64,000 bases of DNA from Mf105b01 sp965283695 (GTDB lineage Bacteria > Pseudomonadota > Alphaproteobacteria > Parvibaculales > Parvibaculaceae). The position numbers were made by a program, and so were the translations under genes. Shown here in pieces: positions 1-7,680 of this stretch. Under the pieces are notes generated by a model. It had not been told where the DNA came from. It ran no database searches and saw only the letters and a list, made by a program, of their open reading frames with translations. The number at the start of each line of letters is the position of its first letter. Position 1 is the first letter of the stretch. Where the stretch lies: positions 62,001 through 126,000 of the forward strand of contig CBDIPP010000005.1 of assembly GCA_965283695.1 (NCBI GenBank), written 5' to 3'.

Positions 1-112
1 TAGAATACGCGCTCTTCGATGCTCCCAAAACCATGAGGGCCACAAGGAAGGCAGAAACTAGAATCTGTTTATATGTGAGATTAACCCCACCACGCTCATG
101 TCTCACGGTCAT
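1..112 (-). CDS. N-terminus of an unrecognised, probably exported or membrane-anchored protein (cut by window edge)
   Basis: An open frame runs from an ATG at 112 to the window edge, giving 37 residues. A short charged start (MTVRHERGG) is followed by a hydrophobic stretch (ILVSAFLVALMVLGA) and then small residues, as in a signal peptide or membrane anchor. The bases before the ATG (AAAGAAG) are purine-rich but too close to be a good ribosome site. The rest lies outside the window, so no function can be given. It is divergent from the SCO1 gene. Confidence 0.35.
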   Translation of the reverse strand, partial: MTVRHERGGVNLTYKQILVSAFLVALMVLGASKSAYS

Positions 113-318
113 CTTCTTTATCTTTGGCAAATTCTGAGATTGTGTCCTGCGACGAGAATCCACATTGTCGTGCTTTGCTCGAATAGGCTACCTATGCCCG
201 GATCGTACTTGTAGGTTGTTACAGGTCCAAGGCAAACTTGCATTTCGCCCAAATCCGGGATGATGAAGATGCCAATACCTGCCTGAATACAACATGAACG
301 CACACATTTGGAGCTCCC
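113..318. other. Divergent intergenic region upstream of the SCO1 gene
   Basis: About 200 bases between the partial minus-strand gene and the SCO1 gene. It holds a minus-strand GTG frame of 61 codons (118-303) ending just before the partial gene. That frame has no recognised motif and no clear ribosome site, so it is not called as a gene. No convincing promoter pair was found. Confidence 0.4.
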
Positions 319-930
319 ATGTCGCGATTAACTGTCTTTCTTGTTGCCATAGCAGGCCTTGCCCTTGCGACAGCTGGAATTATCTACGTGACGATGCCCT
401 CAGACCAGGGCGATTACCCAGAGCGCTCCAGCGGTGCAGCTCTCATTGGAGGTCCTTTTGAACTCGTGCTGCATGATGGCAGCACGGTCACGAATGAAAC
501 GTTCAAGGGCGAACTGATGCTGATCTATTTTGGCTTCACATTTTGCCCAGACGTCTGTCCGACCGAGCTTCAGATTATGAGCAATGCGCTGGATCTTGTT
601 GGGGACGACGCAGAACAGGTGCGACCCATCCTAATATCCATTGATCCTGAAAGGGACACTGTCGAAGCGATGGCCCAATATGTGAGCCATTTTCATCCGC
701 GGATGACCGGGCTTACAGGCACAGTTGAGCAGGTTGCCGCCGCTGCCCGAGCCTACCGGGTGTATTACGAGCGAGTGGAAGATCCGGGCTCCAATGCTGC
801 CTATACAATGGATCACTCTTCCATCGTGTACCTTATGGACAAGAACGGTCAGTTCATTACCCATTTTGGGCCAGGAACAAAGCCTGAGAAAATGGCGGAG
901 ACCATTCGCAGCGCCCTGAGCAACAGCTAG
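319..930 (+). CDS. SCO1/SenC/PrrC family copper chaperone
   Basis: A 203-residue protein with one N-terminal membrane anchor (about residues 5-25) and a periplasmic thioredoxin-like domain. The SCO copper site is complete: CPDVC (Cys76 and Cys80) and the distal His in MDHSSIVY (His166). In this family these three residues bind copper for delivery to the CuA site of cytochrome c oxidase, and some members act as thiol reductases. The sequence shows the fold and ligands; the partner oxidase is not in the window. The start is the first Met, directly before the anchor. Confidence 0.93.
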   Translation: MSRLTVFLVAIAGLALATAGIIYVTMPSDQGDYPERSSGAALIGGPFELVLHDGSTVTNETFKGELMLIYFGFTFCPDVCPTELQIMSNALDLVGDDAEQVRPILISIDPERDTVEAMAQYVSHFHPRMTGLTGTVEQVAAAARAYRVYYERVEDPGSNAAYTMDHSSIVYLMDKNGQFITHFGPGTKPEKMAETIRSALSNS

Positions 931-942
931 AAATGCTCTTCG

Positions 943-1368
943 TCACCCAGTCGCAAATATCTGAGAGTCGTTCCGGAAGGCTTTGAACTCAAGGGCGTTG
1001 CCCGACGGATCGCGAAAGAACATTGTTGCCTGCTCTCCCGGCAATCCCTTGAACCGTACATGCGGCTCAATCACAAATGTCATGCCTGCTCCCTGCAACC
1101 TGTCGGCAAGCAGTTCCCAATCCGGCCAGCTAAGGATCAGACCAAAGTGCGGCACAGGAACATCATCACCGTCTACCGCGTTGCTTATTGCCCGATCGGC
1201 TTTCGCCTCGTCCAGGTGCGCAACAATTTGATGCCCATATAAATTAAAATCTATCCAGTGCGTATCGATTCGCCCCACGCCGCACCCAAGGACGCCTTCA
1301 TAAAATGACTGCGCGAGCGTCAGGTCGTTCACTGAAAAAGCGAGATGAAACCTTGGTATGCTTGACAT
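943..1368 (-). CDS. VOC superfamily (glyoxalase/bleomycin-resistance fold) protein
   Basis: 141 residues in two beta-alpha-beta-beta-beta halves. The N-terminal half starts with FHLAFSVNDL; the C-terminal half ends with FFRDPSGNALEFKAF, the typical last strand of this superfamily, whose Glu is usually a metal ligand. Related proteins are often annotated as VOC or dioxygenase-like; the substrate cannot be inferred. It converges on the SCO1 gene with a gap of 12 bases. Confidence 0.85.
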   Translation of the reverse strand: MSSIPRFHLAFSVNDLTLAQSFYEGVLGCGVGRIDTHWIDFNLYGHQIVAHLDEAKADRAISNAVDGDDVPVPHFGLILSWPDWELLADRLQGAGMTFVIEPHVRFKGLPGEQATMFFRDPSGNALEFKAFRNDSQIFATG

Positions 1369-1446
1369 GGACGCAGCTTACCCGCTTTCTGGTGCACATT
1401 GTAGGCTGAACACGCATCGTGTGATTCGTTAGAGTACAGTGCCCCC

Positions 1447-2199
1447 ATGAAAAAAATGTCTCGTGCATTGCACATGGATACGTTGTCGCTTCGCGGCGAA
1501 CAGGTTCCGTTGGTCGTGCGACACAACCCGCGCGCACGACGGTTTATCGTCCGCGTCGATATGACGACTGGCGCCGTCCATGTCACCACGCCCAACAAGC
1601 GCAACGTCAAGGCCGCAATCTCTTTTGCTCACAGCCATGCCAATTGGCTTATCGAACAACGTCAGCACGTTGCACTTGCAGAACCTTTTTGTGACGGCGC
1701 GTTGATACCTGTGAGAGGCACATTGCACCTTATTCGCCATGTGGAAAGCCAACGCTCTGCAGTCCAATGCGTGCCTACAGGTGATGTTGACATGCCAGAG
1801 CTTCATGTTGGCGGAGACATTTCCTTCCTGCCGCGCCGCGTTACTGATTGGCTGAAGCGACAAGCGAAAACTGATCTCAACGCAAGCGTTCTGAGGCATG
1901 CTTCAGAACTCAAGGTACGACCAAGCCGTGTGACAGTAAGAGACCAGTCCAGTCGATGGGGATCTTGTTCGTCCACGCGGGCACTGTCCTTTTCCTGGCG
2001 TCTCGTGTTTGCACCGGCCTATGTGCTCGATTATGTCGCCGCGCACGAAGTTGCCCATCTGGTTCACATGAACCATGGCCCTCAATTCTGGCGCACAGTA
2101 GAGCGGCTTGTACCCGCCTACGCCCAAGCGGTGCGATGGCTGGAAACAGAAGGCCCTGCCCTCCACAAATATGGCGTCGCGCCGCTTTCTTTGGACTAA
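1447..2199 (+). CDS. YgjP/DUF45-type zinc metallopeptidase
   Basis: 250 residues, cytoplasmic (no signal peptide). The C-terminal part carries HEVAH (His200, Glu201, His204) with a third His six residues later (His210), the SprT/YgjP-like gluzincin pattern. Upstream, RDQSSRWGSCSS is the conserved block of the DUF45 (M48-like) family. The substrate is unknown. A second ATG four codons downstream is possible; the first is kept because both follow the same weak upstream sequence. Confidence 0.88.
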   Translation: MKKMSRALHMDTLSLRGEQVPLVVRHNPRARRFIVRVDMTTGAVHVTTPNKRNVKAAISFAHSHANWLIEQRQHVALAEPFCDGALIPVRGTLHLIRHVESQRSAVQCVPTGDVDMPELHVGGDISFLPRRVTDWLKRQAKTDLNASVLRHASELKVRPSRVTVRDQSSRWGSCSSTRALSFSWRLVFAPAYVLDYVAAHEVAHLVHMNHGPQFWRTVERLVPAYAQAVRWLETEGPALHKYGVAPLSLD

Positions 2200-2277
2200 T
2201 ATCCTCCATGCGCCTTGGTCTCGCCATTTTTGGCGGTCAGCAATAGGGTGGGTACAGATGAAAACTGGGAGAGTGTG

Positions 2278-3300
2278 ATGGTGAGCGATCGAATGGCACC
2301 AACTAAAGGGGATGATGGTCCGGGGACTAGTTTCAGCGGTGGCATGGTGGCTGCGAGCTTTGTCGGCGCTTTGGGCGCATTGTTGATTGTCATCGGTGTT
2401 GAGAAAGCGCTCGACACAGACACGACAACAGAATCAGCAGGCGGTGCCCTCTCTCTTACAGTCCCAGCTGACGGTGCCGAGCAACTGGTTACGATTGGCA
2501 CGGTGGCGACGTCGGCAACACTCACGTTTGAAGAAGCGGGCACCTATCGCGTGGAGTTACGCGGCCTGGACGGCACATCTGATCCAGTTCTTGCGCTTTT
2601 TGCTGCCAACGGCGAAACGGCAGTCGTCACGAATGATGATACCGATGGGCTGGATGCGATGGTGCCGGTTACCGTTGCCGACGGCAGCGAAACCTGGCGG
2701 GTTGACCTGACCAGCTACGGGGAAACAGGCGGCCCGGGCGTCTTGCGCGTCCTGCCAGCGCCTGAAGGGTTTGTCGCGGGCACTACATTGACGGAAGGGC
2801 CAGGTGGCTTCCCCGCAGATGGTATCGCAACATTAGAACTCGACAATCCTGCAACCAGCAGCCTGGATGCAGACGGCTCCTGGTACCAGTTCAGCCCAAC
2901 CCAATCCGGCCGCCATGTTGTTTCTGTCAGGGCTGCAGATGAGAGTCTCGACACGGTCGCCCATCTCTTGCCTGTTCTGCCGGGTGCAGATGCGCCAGCC
3001 GTTGGCACCGATATCACGACCATGACCGCAGCCTTCACATCTGACGATGATGATGGGTTCAACCCACGCTTTGAGCGCTATCTGCAGCAGGGTGCTACTT
3101 ACTATCTGTTTGTGCGTGGTTTCGATGAGAGCGCTGATGGGTCTTTCGCGGTGACAGCTACTTTCCTTGGTGATCAAGCGAGCGCCAATGCAACAGTCAC
3201 ACCAGAAGAACCGGCTGCAATCGAAGAAGAGGATGACACACCGGTCGACGAAGACCTTCCCGCCAATTCCGGCTCTACCGGAAACGGCAACAAGAATTAG
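2278..3300 (+). CDS. Membrane-anchored protein with two PPC-like beta domains
   Basis: 340 residues from the ATG at 2278, chosen because GGGAGAG lies at ribosome-site distance; an upstream TTG in the same frame has none. A single hydrophobic segment at about residues 23-41 follows a short polar tail, so the bulk is predicted to be periplasmic. Two successive beta-rich segments (about 50-155 and 165-290) resemble bacterial pre-peptidase C-terminal (PPC) domains, with motifs such as TYRVELRG and HVVSVRAADESLDTV. The tail (about 300-340) is acidic and then Asn/Gly/Ser-rich. No catalytic residues were recognised. It converges on the PBP1A gene. Confidence 0.75.
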   Translation: MVSDRMAPTKGDDGPGTSFSGGMVAASFVGALGALLIVIGVEKALDTDTTTESAGGALSLTVPADGAEQLVTIGTVATSATLTFEEAGTYRVELRGLDGTSDPVLALFAANGETAVVTNDDTDGLDAMVPVTVADGSETWRVDLTSYGETGGPGVLRVLPAPEGFVAGTTLTEGPGGFPADGIATLELDNPATSSLDADGSWYQFSPTQSGRHVVSVRAADESLDTVAHLLPVLPGADAPAVGTDITTMTAAFTSDDDDGFNPRFERYLQQGATYYLFVRGFDESADGSFAVTATFLGDQASANATVTPEEPAAIEEEDDTPVDEDLPANSGSTGNGNKN

Positions 3301-3315
3301 CGCGCGAACACACGC

Positions 3316-5460
3316 TTAACGCCAAGTCGGGCGCCCGGGCCGAATGTTCGGGCGCCTACCCCCATCATCTTCTGCAGCTTCAGAGCGGCCAAACAGACGA
3401 TCAAAGAACCCGCGCTCGTCTTCTGGCTCCGCGGTCGGCTCCTCGTCCTCGTCGAAAGGCCAGGTGCCAATAGACCCGGTTGCCGCTGCGACAGGGGTGT
3501 AGGCTCCAGGTAGAGCAGAGATCTGAACACCACGCTGCGTGCCTTCCATAAACTCACGCCAGATGCTCGCCGGGACGCCACCGCCGGTTACTTCATTCAT
3601 GGGGGTGCCGTCATCATTTCCGACCCATACGCCGACCACGAGATCGGCGGTGTAGCCTATAAACCAGGCATCCCTGAAATCCTGGCTGGTGCCGGTCTTG
3701 CCGCCGCTCGGTCGCCCGGCAAGTGCTGCCCTGCGGCCCGTGCCTGTGCGCACAGTCTCACCCAGCATATGGTTCATCATGCCGAGTGTTTGCTGAGACA
3801 TGATAGGGCCGAGGCCGGCGCCGCGACGCTGATACAACCTGTTGCCAGAAAGAGTCTCGATGCTCTCAATCCCGTGCGGAATGACACTCGCGCCGCCATT
3901 TGAAAACGCTGCATAAGCTGATGTGAGTTCCAGAAGCGTCACTTCAAATGTGCCAAGCGCCAGAGAGGCGTGCGGTGCCATGTCGCTGCGGATGCCCAAT
4001 CTGCGGGCTGTGCGAATGACGTTTTCGCGGCCGACTTCTTCAGAGATCTGAACCGCAATCGTATTCACCGATTTTGACAGAGCATGGGTGAGTGTCATCA
4101 CACCATCATGTGTCTCGGAATAGTTGCGGGGCGACCAACCATCCACGAAAACAGGTGCGTCAACACGCAGCGTATCTGGGGTCAATCCCCGCTCAAGGGC
4201 GGTCATAAAAACAACGGGTTTGAAGGCAGAGCCAGGCTGACGTTCAGCATAGACAGCCCGATTAAACTGGCTTTGCCGATAGGACCTCCCGCCAACCATT
4301 GCGCGTATAGCACCATCTGGCGTCATGGCCACAAGAGCCGCCTGGGTCACACCCAACGCACGTTCGTTGCGAGCGAGTGCTGCATCAATGGCGCGCTCAG
4401 CGGCGCGCTGGAGATCTGTATCCAATGTCGCGCGCACAACAAGGCTCGAGTTAGGTCGTCCCGCATAGCCAGGCACACGGTCCACAATCCAATCTGCGAA
4501 ATAGTTGGCAGATTGTGACCGGGCCGCGCCGCGGAGTACTGCGGGGTTATCAAACGCCCATTGGCCATCCTGGTAATCAATGCGACCATCACGCACCATG
4601 ACAGCAAGCACCGTCGCTGCTCTTTCCTGAGCTCTGACAAGATCGTTGGTCGGCGCGTAGCGGGACGGTGCTTTCAAAAGACCGGCCAGCATTGCGGCTT
4701 CAGGGAGCGTGACATCACGGGCTGACTTGCCGAAATAGCGTTGGGATGCGGCTTCGATGCCATAGGCCCCGCCACCCAGATAGACCCGGTTCAAATAGAG
4801 CGTAAGGATCTCATCCTTCGTGAATTTCGCTTCCAGCCACAATGCCAGAAGCGCTTCCTGCAATTTGCGGTCGAGAGTACGTTCCGGAGTCAGAAAAATA
4901 TTCTTCGCAAGCTGCTGGGTGATGGTTGAACCACCCTGCACGATTGAGCCTGCCTTCAGATTCGCGACCATGGCGCGGGCGAGACCGATTGGGTCAATAC
5001 CGAGATGGGAATAGAACCGCTTATCTTCTGTCGCAACCACCGCATCCACAAGATAGGGCGGCAGATCCGCCAGCCGTACAGCCGTACCGTGGCGGCCGCC
5101 CCGGGTGACGATGGGTGTTCCATCATTCGCCGCAATGGTGACACTGGGGGACCCGTCAATGTCCCAGAGATTATCGGTGCTCGGCAGCGTGAGCGCGTAG
5201 TAAAGAACGGTCCCACCAACTGCCACCATCCCCCATAATCCCGCAACAGTGGACCAGTAGGCGATTTTCGCGCCCAGGCTCTTCTCTTCATAGCTGCGTG
5301 TTTTGGACTGGGGTTTCGCGTTGGCTTTCCGGCGTTTCTTTTTTGGCGGCTCCAACTCAAGACGCAGCGTGCCAAGAAAAGGGAGGCGACGCGAGACGAG
5401 TTCACGGTTTCGGGCAATGCCCGCACCCGTTTTGCGTCCACTCTTTCGTCGTTCACTCAT
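3316..5460 (-). CDS. mrcA: Penicillin-binding protein 1A (bifunctional glycosyltransferase/transpeptidase)
   Basis: 714 residues. A basic cytoplasmic tail (PKKKRRKAN) and one membrane segment (about 75-100) precede a GT51 transglycosylase domain with VATEDKRFYSHLG and GGSTITQQLAKN, which polymerises lipid II. The transpeptidase domain has the SxxK (GSAFKPV), SxN (SKSVNT) and KTGT (GGKTGTSQD) motifs. The C-terminal tail is acidic (DEDEEPTAEPEDE). Class A enzymes cross-link peptidoglycan in the periplasm. The symbol is by family; several paralogues usually exist, so the exact member is uncertain. Confidence 0.93.
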   Translation of the reverse strand: MSERRKSGRKTGAGIARNRELVSRRLPFLGTLRLELEPPKKKRRKANAKPQSKTRSYEEKSLGAKIAYWSTVAGLWGMVAVGGTVLYYALTLPSTDNLWDIDGSPSVTIAANDGTPIVTRGGRHGTAVRLADLPPYLVDAVVATEDKRFYSHLGIDPIGLARAMVANLKAGSIVQGGSTITQQLAKNIFLTPERTLDRKLQEALLALWLEAKFTKDEILTLYLNRVYLGGGAYGIEAASQRYFGKSARDVTLPEAAMLAGLLKAPSRYAPTNDLVRAQERAATVLAVMVRDGRIDYQDGQWAFDNPAVLRGAARSQSANYFADWIVDRVPGYAGRPNSSLVVRATLDTDLQRAAERAIDAALARNERALGVTQAALVAMTPDGAIRAMVGGRSYRQSQFNRAVYAERQPGSAFKPVVFMTALERGLTPDTLRVDAPVFVDGWSPRNYSETHDGVMTLTHALSKSVNTIAVQISEEVGRENVIRTARRLGIRSDMAPHASLALGTFEVTLLELTSAYAAFSNGGASVIPHGIESIETLSGNRLYQRRGAGLGPIMSQQTLGMMNHMLGETVRTGTGRRAALAGRPSGGKTGTSQDFRDAWFIGYTADLVVGVWVGNDDGTPMNEVTGGGVPASIWREFMEGTQRGVQISALPGAYTPVAAATGSIGTWPFDEDEEPTAEPEDERGFFDRLFGRSEAAEDDGGRRPNIRPGRPTWR

Positions 5461-5676
5461 CTGCCTGCCATTTCGACATCGGTCGATCCCCCAAAGCTCA
5501 TCATACCGGCCTGCGGGGTCCTGTTCTTGTGTGCGTTAACAATCTATGAAGCGATGGTTAACGAGGGGTGAAGAAGTCTGTCCCTCACCATCCGCGAGAG
5601 CGGCGTTTTGGAGGAGAAGTACGGCCACAAGATGGCGTTCAGCGACAGCCCTGATTCTCACTTGTTTTTCAGGGAC

Positions 5677-5705
5677 TTGACGATCAGGCATCGGACCACT
5701 AGATT
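5677..5705 (+). promoter_or_regulatory. Sigma70-type promoter of the leuA leader
   Basis: TTGACG at 5677-5682 and TAGATT at 5700-5705 are separated by exactly 17 bases. The predicted start of transcription falls at or within a base or two of the ATG at 5713, so the leader message would begin with an AUG. The rest of the PBP1A-leuA gap (5461-5676) shows no gene. Confidence 0.6.
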
Positions 5706-5712
5706 TTCGCCC

Positions 5713-5763
5713 ATGATGACGAACAGGACTGCTCTTCTACGACTTACCACCCCGGCCGCTTAA
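5713..5763 (+). CDS. leuL: Candidate leuA leader peptide (16 residues)
   Basis: The frame reads MMTNRTALLRLTTPAA and stops at TAA 5761-5763. Three Leu codons (CTT, CTA, CTT) sit in four consecutive codons at 5734-5745, just ahead of the stem-loops at 5747-5791. No ribosome site precedes it; the promoter spacing implies a leaderless message, as described for the trpL peptide of Sinorhizobium. Its place 188 bases before leuA suits a ribosome-mediated attenuator that senses charged tRNA-Leu. This is inferred from architecture only. Confidence 0.55.
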   Translation: MMTNRTALLRLTTPAA

Positions 5764-5791
5764 GCGCGCCGGTGGATGACCGCTTGCGGTC
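5747..5791 (+). promoter_or_regulatory. Stem-loops of the putative leuA attenuator
   Basis: Hairpin 1 (5747-5775) pairs CCACC with GGTGG, GGC with GCC and CGCTT with AAGCG, and encloses the stop codon of the leader peptide. Hairpin 2 (5778-5791) pairs GACCG with CGGTC around CTTG and is followed by a T-containing but interrupted tail (CCTGTTCTT). A ribosome stalled on the Leu codons would cover the left arm of hairpin 1. Further small hairpins lie at 5868-5880 and 5892-5911 (TTAG-AAGC / GCTT-CTAA). Which one terminates is not settled. Confidence 0.45.
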
Positions 5792-5950
5792 CCTGTTCTT
5801 ACACTTCGTCATTTCAGAAAACCCGACATTATGACCAGCATATCGACGTCTAGCCGCTGTCTGTTCGCGCGAGCGCGCCATATGGACCGACTTAGAAGCT
5901 CCGCTTCCTAACCACCCGATATACAACCGAATTCGAACCGGAGACGTTCT

Positions 5951-7630
5951 ATGACCAACCCGACCAACAAACCATCGCCGATGCCATTTCAGCGATACCG
6001 ACCTTATCAAACGATCAAGCTGACGGACCGCACCTGGCCTGACGTCACCATCGACCAAGCACCTATCTGGTGTTCTGTGGATCTCCGAGACGGGAATCAG
6101 GCGCTCATTGATCCGATGAGTGTGGAAGAAAAGAAGCGCATGTTTCAGACACTCTGCGATATTGGCTTCAAAGAAATCGAAGTAGGGTTTCCTGCTGCGT
6201 CGCAAACGGACTTCGATTTTGTCCGCGCCCTCATTGAGGAGGGTCGCATTCCAGATGATGTCACTGTTCAGGTTTTGACGCAGGCGCGTCCAGAACTGAT
6301 CGAAGAAACCTTTCGGTCCCTTAAGGGCGCACGTCGCGCCATTGTCCATCTCTACAACTCCACGTCTGAACTGCAGAGACGGGTCGTATTCGGCCTGGAC
6401 AAAGCAGGCATCACAAAGATCGCAACGGATGGCGCTGAACTGGTTCGCTCCTTGGCAGAACAAGCGCCTGAAACTGAGTGGGTGTTTCAATATTCGCCGG
6501 AAAGCTTCACGGGAACCGAGATGGATTTTGCTGTCGAGGTTTGCGAGGCCGTGATGGATATCTGGAAACCGACGCCTCAAAATAAGATGATCGTCAATCT
6601 GCCGGCCACAGTCGAAATGGCCACGCCCAATATTTATGCAGACCAGATTGAATGGTTCGCCCGCACGCTCGACAACCGAGACAGTGTGATCCTGTCCTTG
6701 CACACACATAATGACCGGGGCACGGGTGTGGCGGCGAGTGAGCTCGGCGTGATGGCGGGGGCTGATCGGGTTGAAGGCACTCTCTTCGGCAATGGGGAAC
6801 GCACAGGTAATGTCTGCGTAGTTACGCTTGCACTGAACATTATGAGCCAGGGTGTCGACCCGGAACTCGACTTCTCCGATATTGATACTGTGGCAAAAGT
6901 TGCAGAGGATTGCACCAAGTTGCCCATCCCTGCCCGTCACCCTTATGTGGGCGAGCTGGTCTATACAGCGTTTTCCGGCTCGCACCAGGACGCCATCAAA
7001 AAGGGTTTCGCCGCCCTCAAGCAGCGGAACGATGATTTGTGGGAAGTTCCCTATCTGCCCATCGACCCGAAAGATGTGGGTCGCTCCTATGAAGCGGTCG
7101 TGCGGATCAACTCCCAGTCCGGCAAAGGCGGTGTGGCCCACATTCTGGCGGACCGTCACGGCCTTGATCTGCCACGGCCCATGCAGGTGGACTTCTCCAA
7201 TGTCATTCAGGCCCTTGGCGATGAGACGGGCAAGGAAGTTGATGCGGCAACAATCTGGCAGGTGTTTCAGGACACATATGTGAATACACCCGGACCTGTC
7301 ACCTTTCACGGGTGCAAAGTGATTTCGGGGTCAACCACCTGCCGCATTGAGGCGGACGTTACCGTGAATGGCGAGCAAAAGCTTATCAAAGGGTCGGGCA
7401 CAGGGCCCATCGATGCCTATCTCGCAGGCCTTGAAGCAGATGCCGGGATCTCAGGTTCCGTTCAAGGCTTTCACGAGCATGCTGTTGCCACCGGCTCCGG
7501 AGCAGAAGCAGCTGCTTATGTGGAAGTTGACGGGGCAAATGGTGTCGGGCATGGCGCCTGCATTGATGCAAACACTGTGACGGCGTCCTTGAAAGCCGTC
7601 ACGAATGCGGTCAATCGGTCGCTTCAATAA
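5951..7630 (+). CDS. leuA: 2-isopropylmalate synthase, long (type 2) form
   Basis: 559 residues. It condenses acetyl-CoA with 2-oxoisovalerate, the first committed step of leucine synthesis. The N-terminal HMGL-like TIM barrel has the metal-binding motif SVDLRDGNQA and the HTHNDRG motif; a linker and a C-terminal LeuA regulatory domain (about 430-555) for leucine feedback follow. The N-terminal extension (YRPYQTIKLTDRTWPD) and total length mark the type 2 form, best known from actinobacteria. GGAG lies nine bases before the ATG. A leader and promoter precede it. Confidence 0.95.
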   Translation: MTNPTNKPSPMPFQRYRPYQTIKLTDRTWPDVTIDQAPIWCSVDLRDGNQALIDPMSVEEKKRMFQTLCDIGFKEIEVGFPAASQTDFDFVRALIEEGRIPDDVTVQVLTQARPELIEETFRSLKGARRAIVHLYNSTSELQRRVVFGLDKAGITKIATDGAELVRSLAEQAPETEWVFQYSPESFTGTEMDFAVEVCEAVMDIWKPTPQNKMIVNLPATVEMATPNIYADQIEWFARTLDNRDSVILSLHTHNDRGTGVAASELGVMAGADRVEGTLFGNGERTGNVCVVTLALNIMSQGVDPELDFSDIDTVAKVAEDCTKLPIPARHPYVGELVYTAFSGSHQDAIKKGFAALKQRNDDLWEVPYLPIDPKDVGRSYEAVVRINSQSGKGGVAHILADRHGLDLPRPMQVDFSNVIQALGDETGKEVDAATIWQVFQDTYVNTPGPVTFHGCKVISGSTTCRIEADVTVNGEQKLIKGSGTGPIDAYLAGLEADAGISGSVQGFHEHAVATGSGAEAAAYVEVDGANGVGHGACIDANTVTASLKAVTNAVNRSLQ

Positions 7631-7640
7631 AAACGAGGTA

Positions 7641-7673
7641 GCAGGTCAGTACTCTTTGAGCTTGCTGACCTGC
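7641..7673. terminator. Bidirectional terminator between leuA and gyrB
   Basis: Nine-base arms GCAGGTCAG (7641-7649) and CTGACCTGC (7665-7673) form a hairpin between two converging genes. On the minus strand the stem is followed by a stretch containing TTTTT; on the plus strand the T tract is weak (CCTTGTTT). Confidence 0.55.
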
Positions 7674-7680
7674 GCCTTGT

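Noticed and set aside
118..303. A 61-codon minus-strand gene between the partial gene and SCO1
   Set aside because: GTG start without ribosome site and no recognised motif; kept only as a note.
5520..5560. CtrA-type site (two GTTAAC near 5525-5560)
   Set aside because: The half-sites are much farther apart than the seven bases of a CtrA box.
5744..7309. A 521-codon minus-strand frame opposite leuA
   Set aside because: It lies fully antisense to a well-supported leuA, has no recognised motif, and its composition is that of an antisense shadow.
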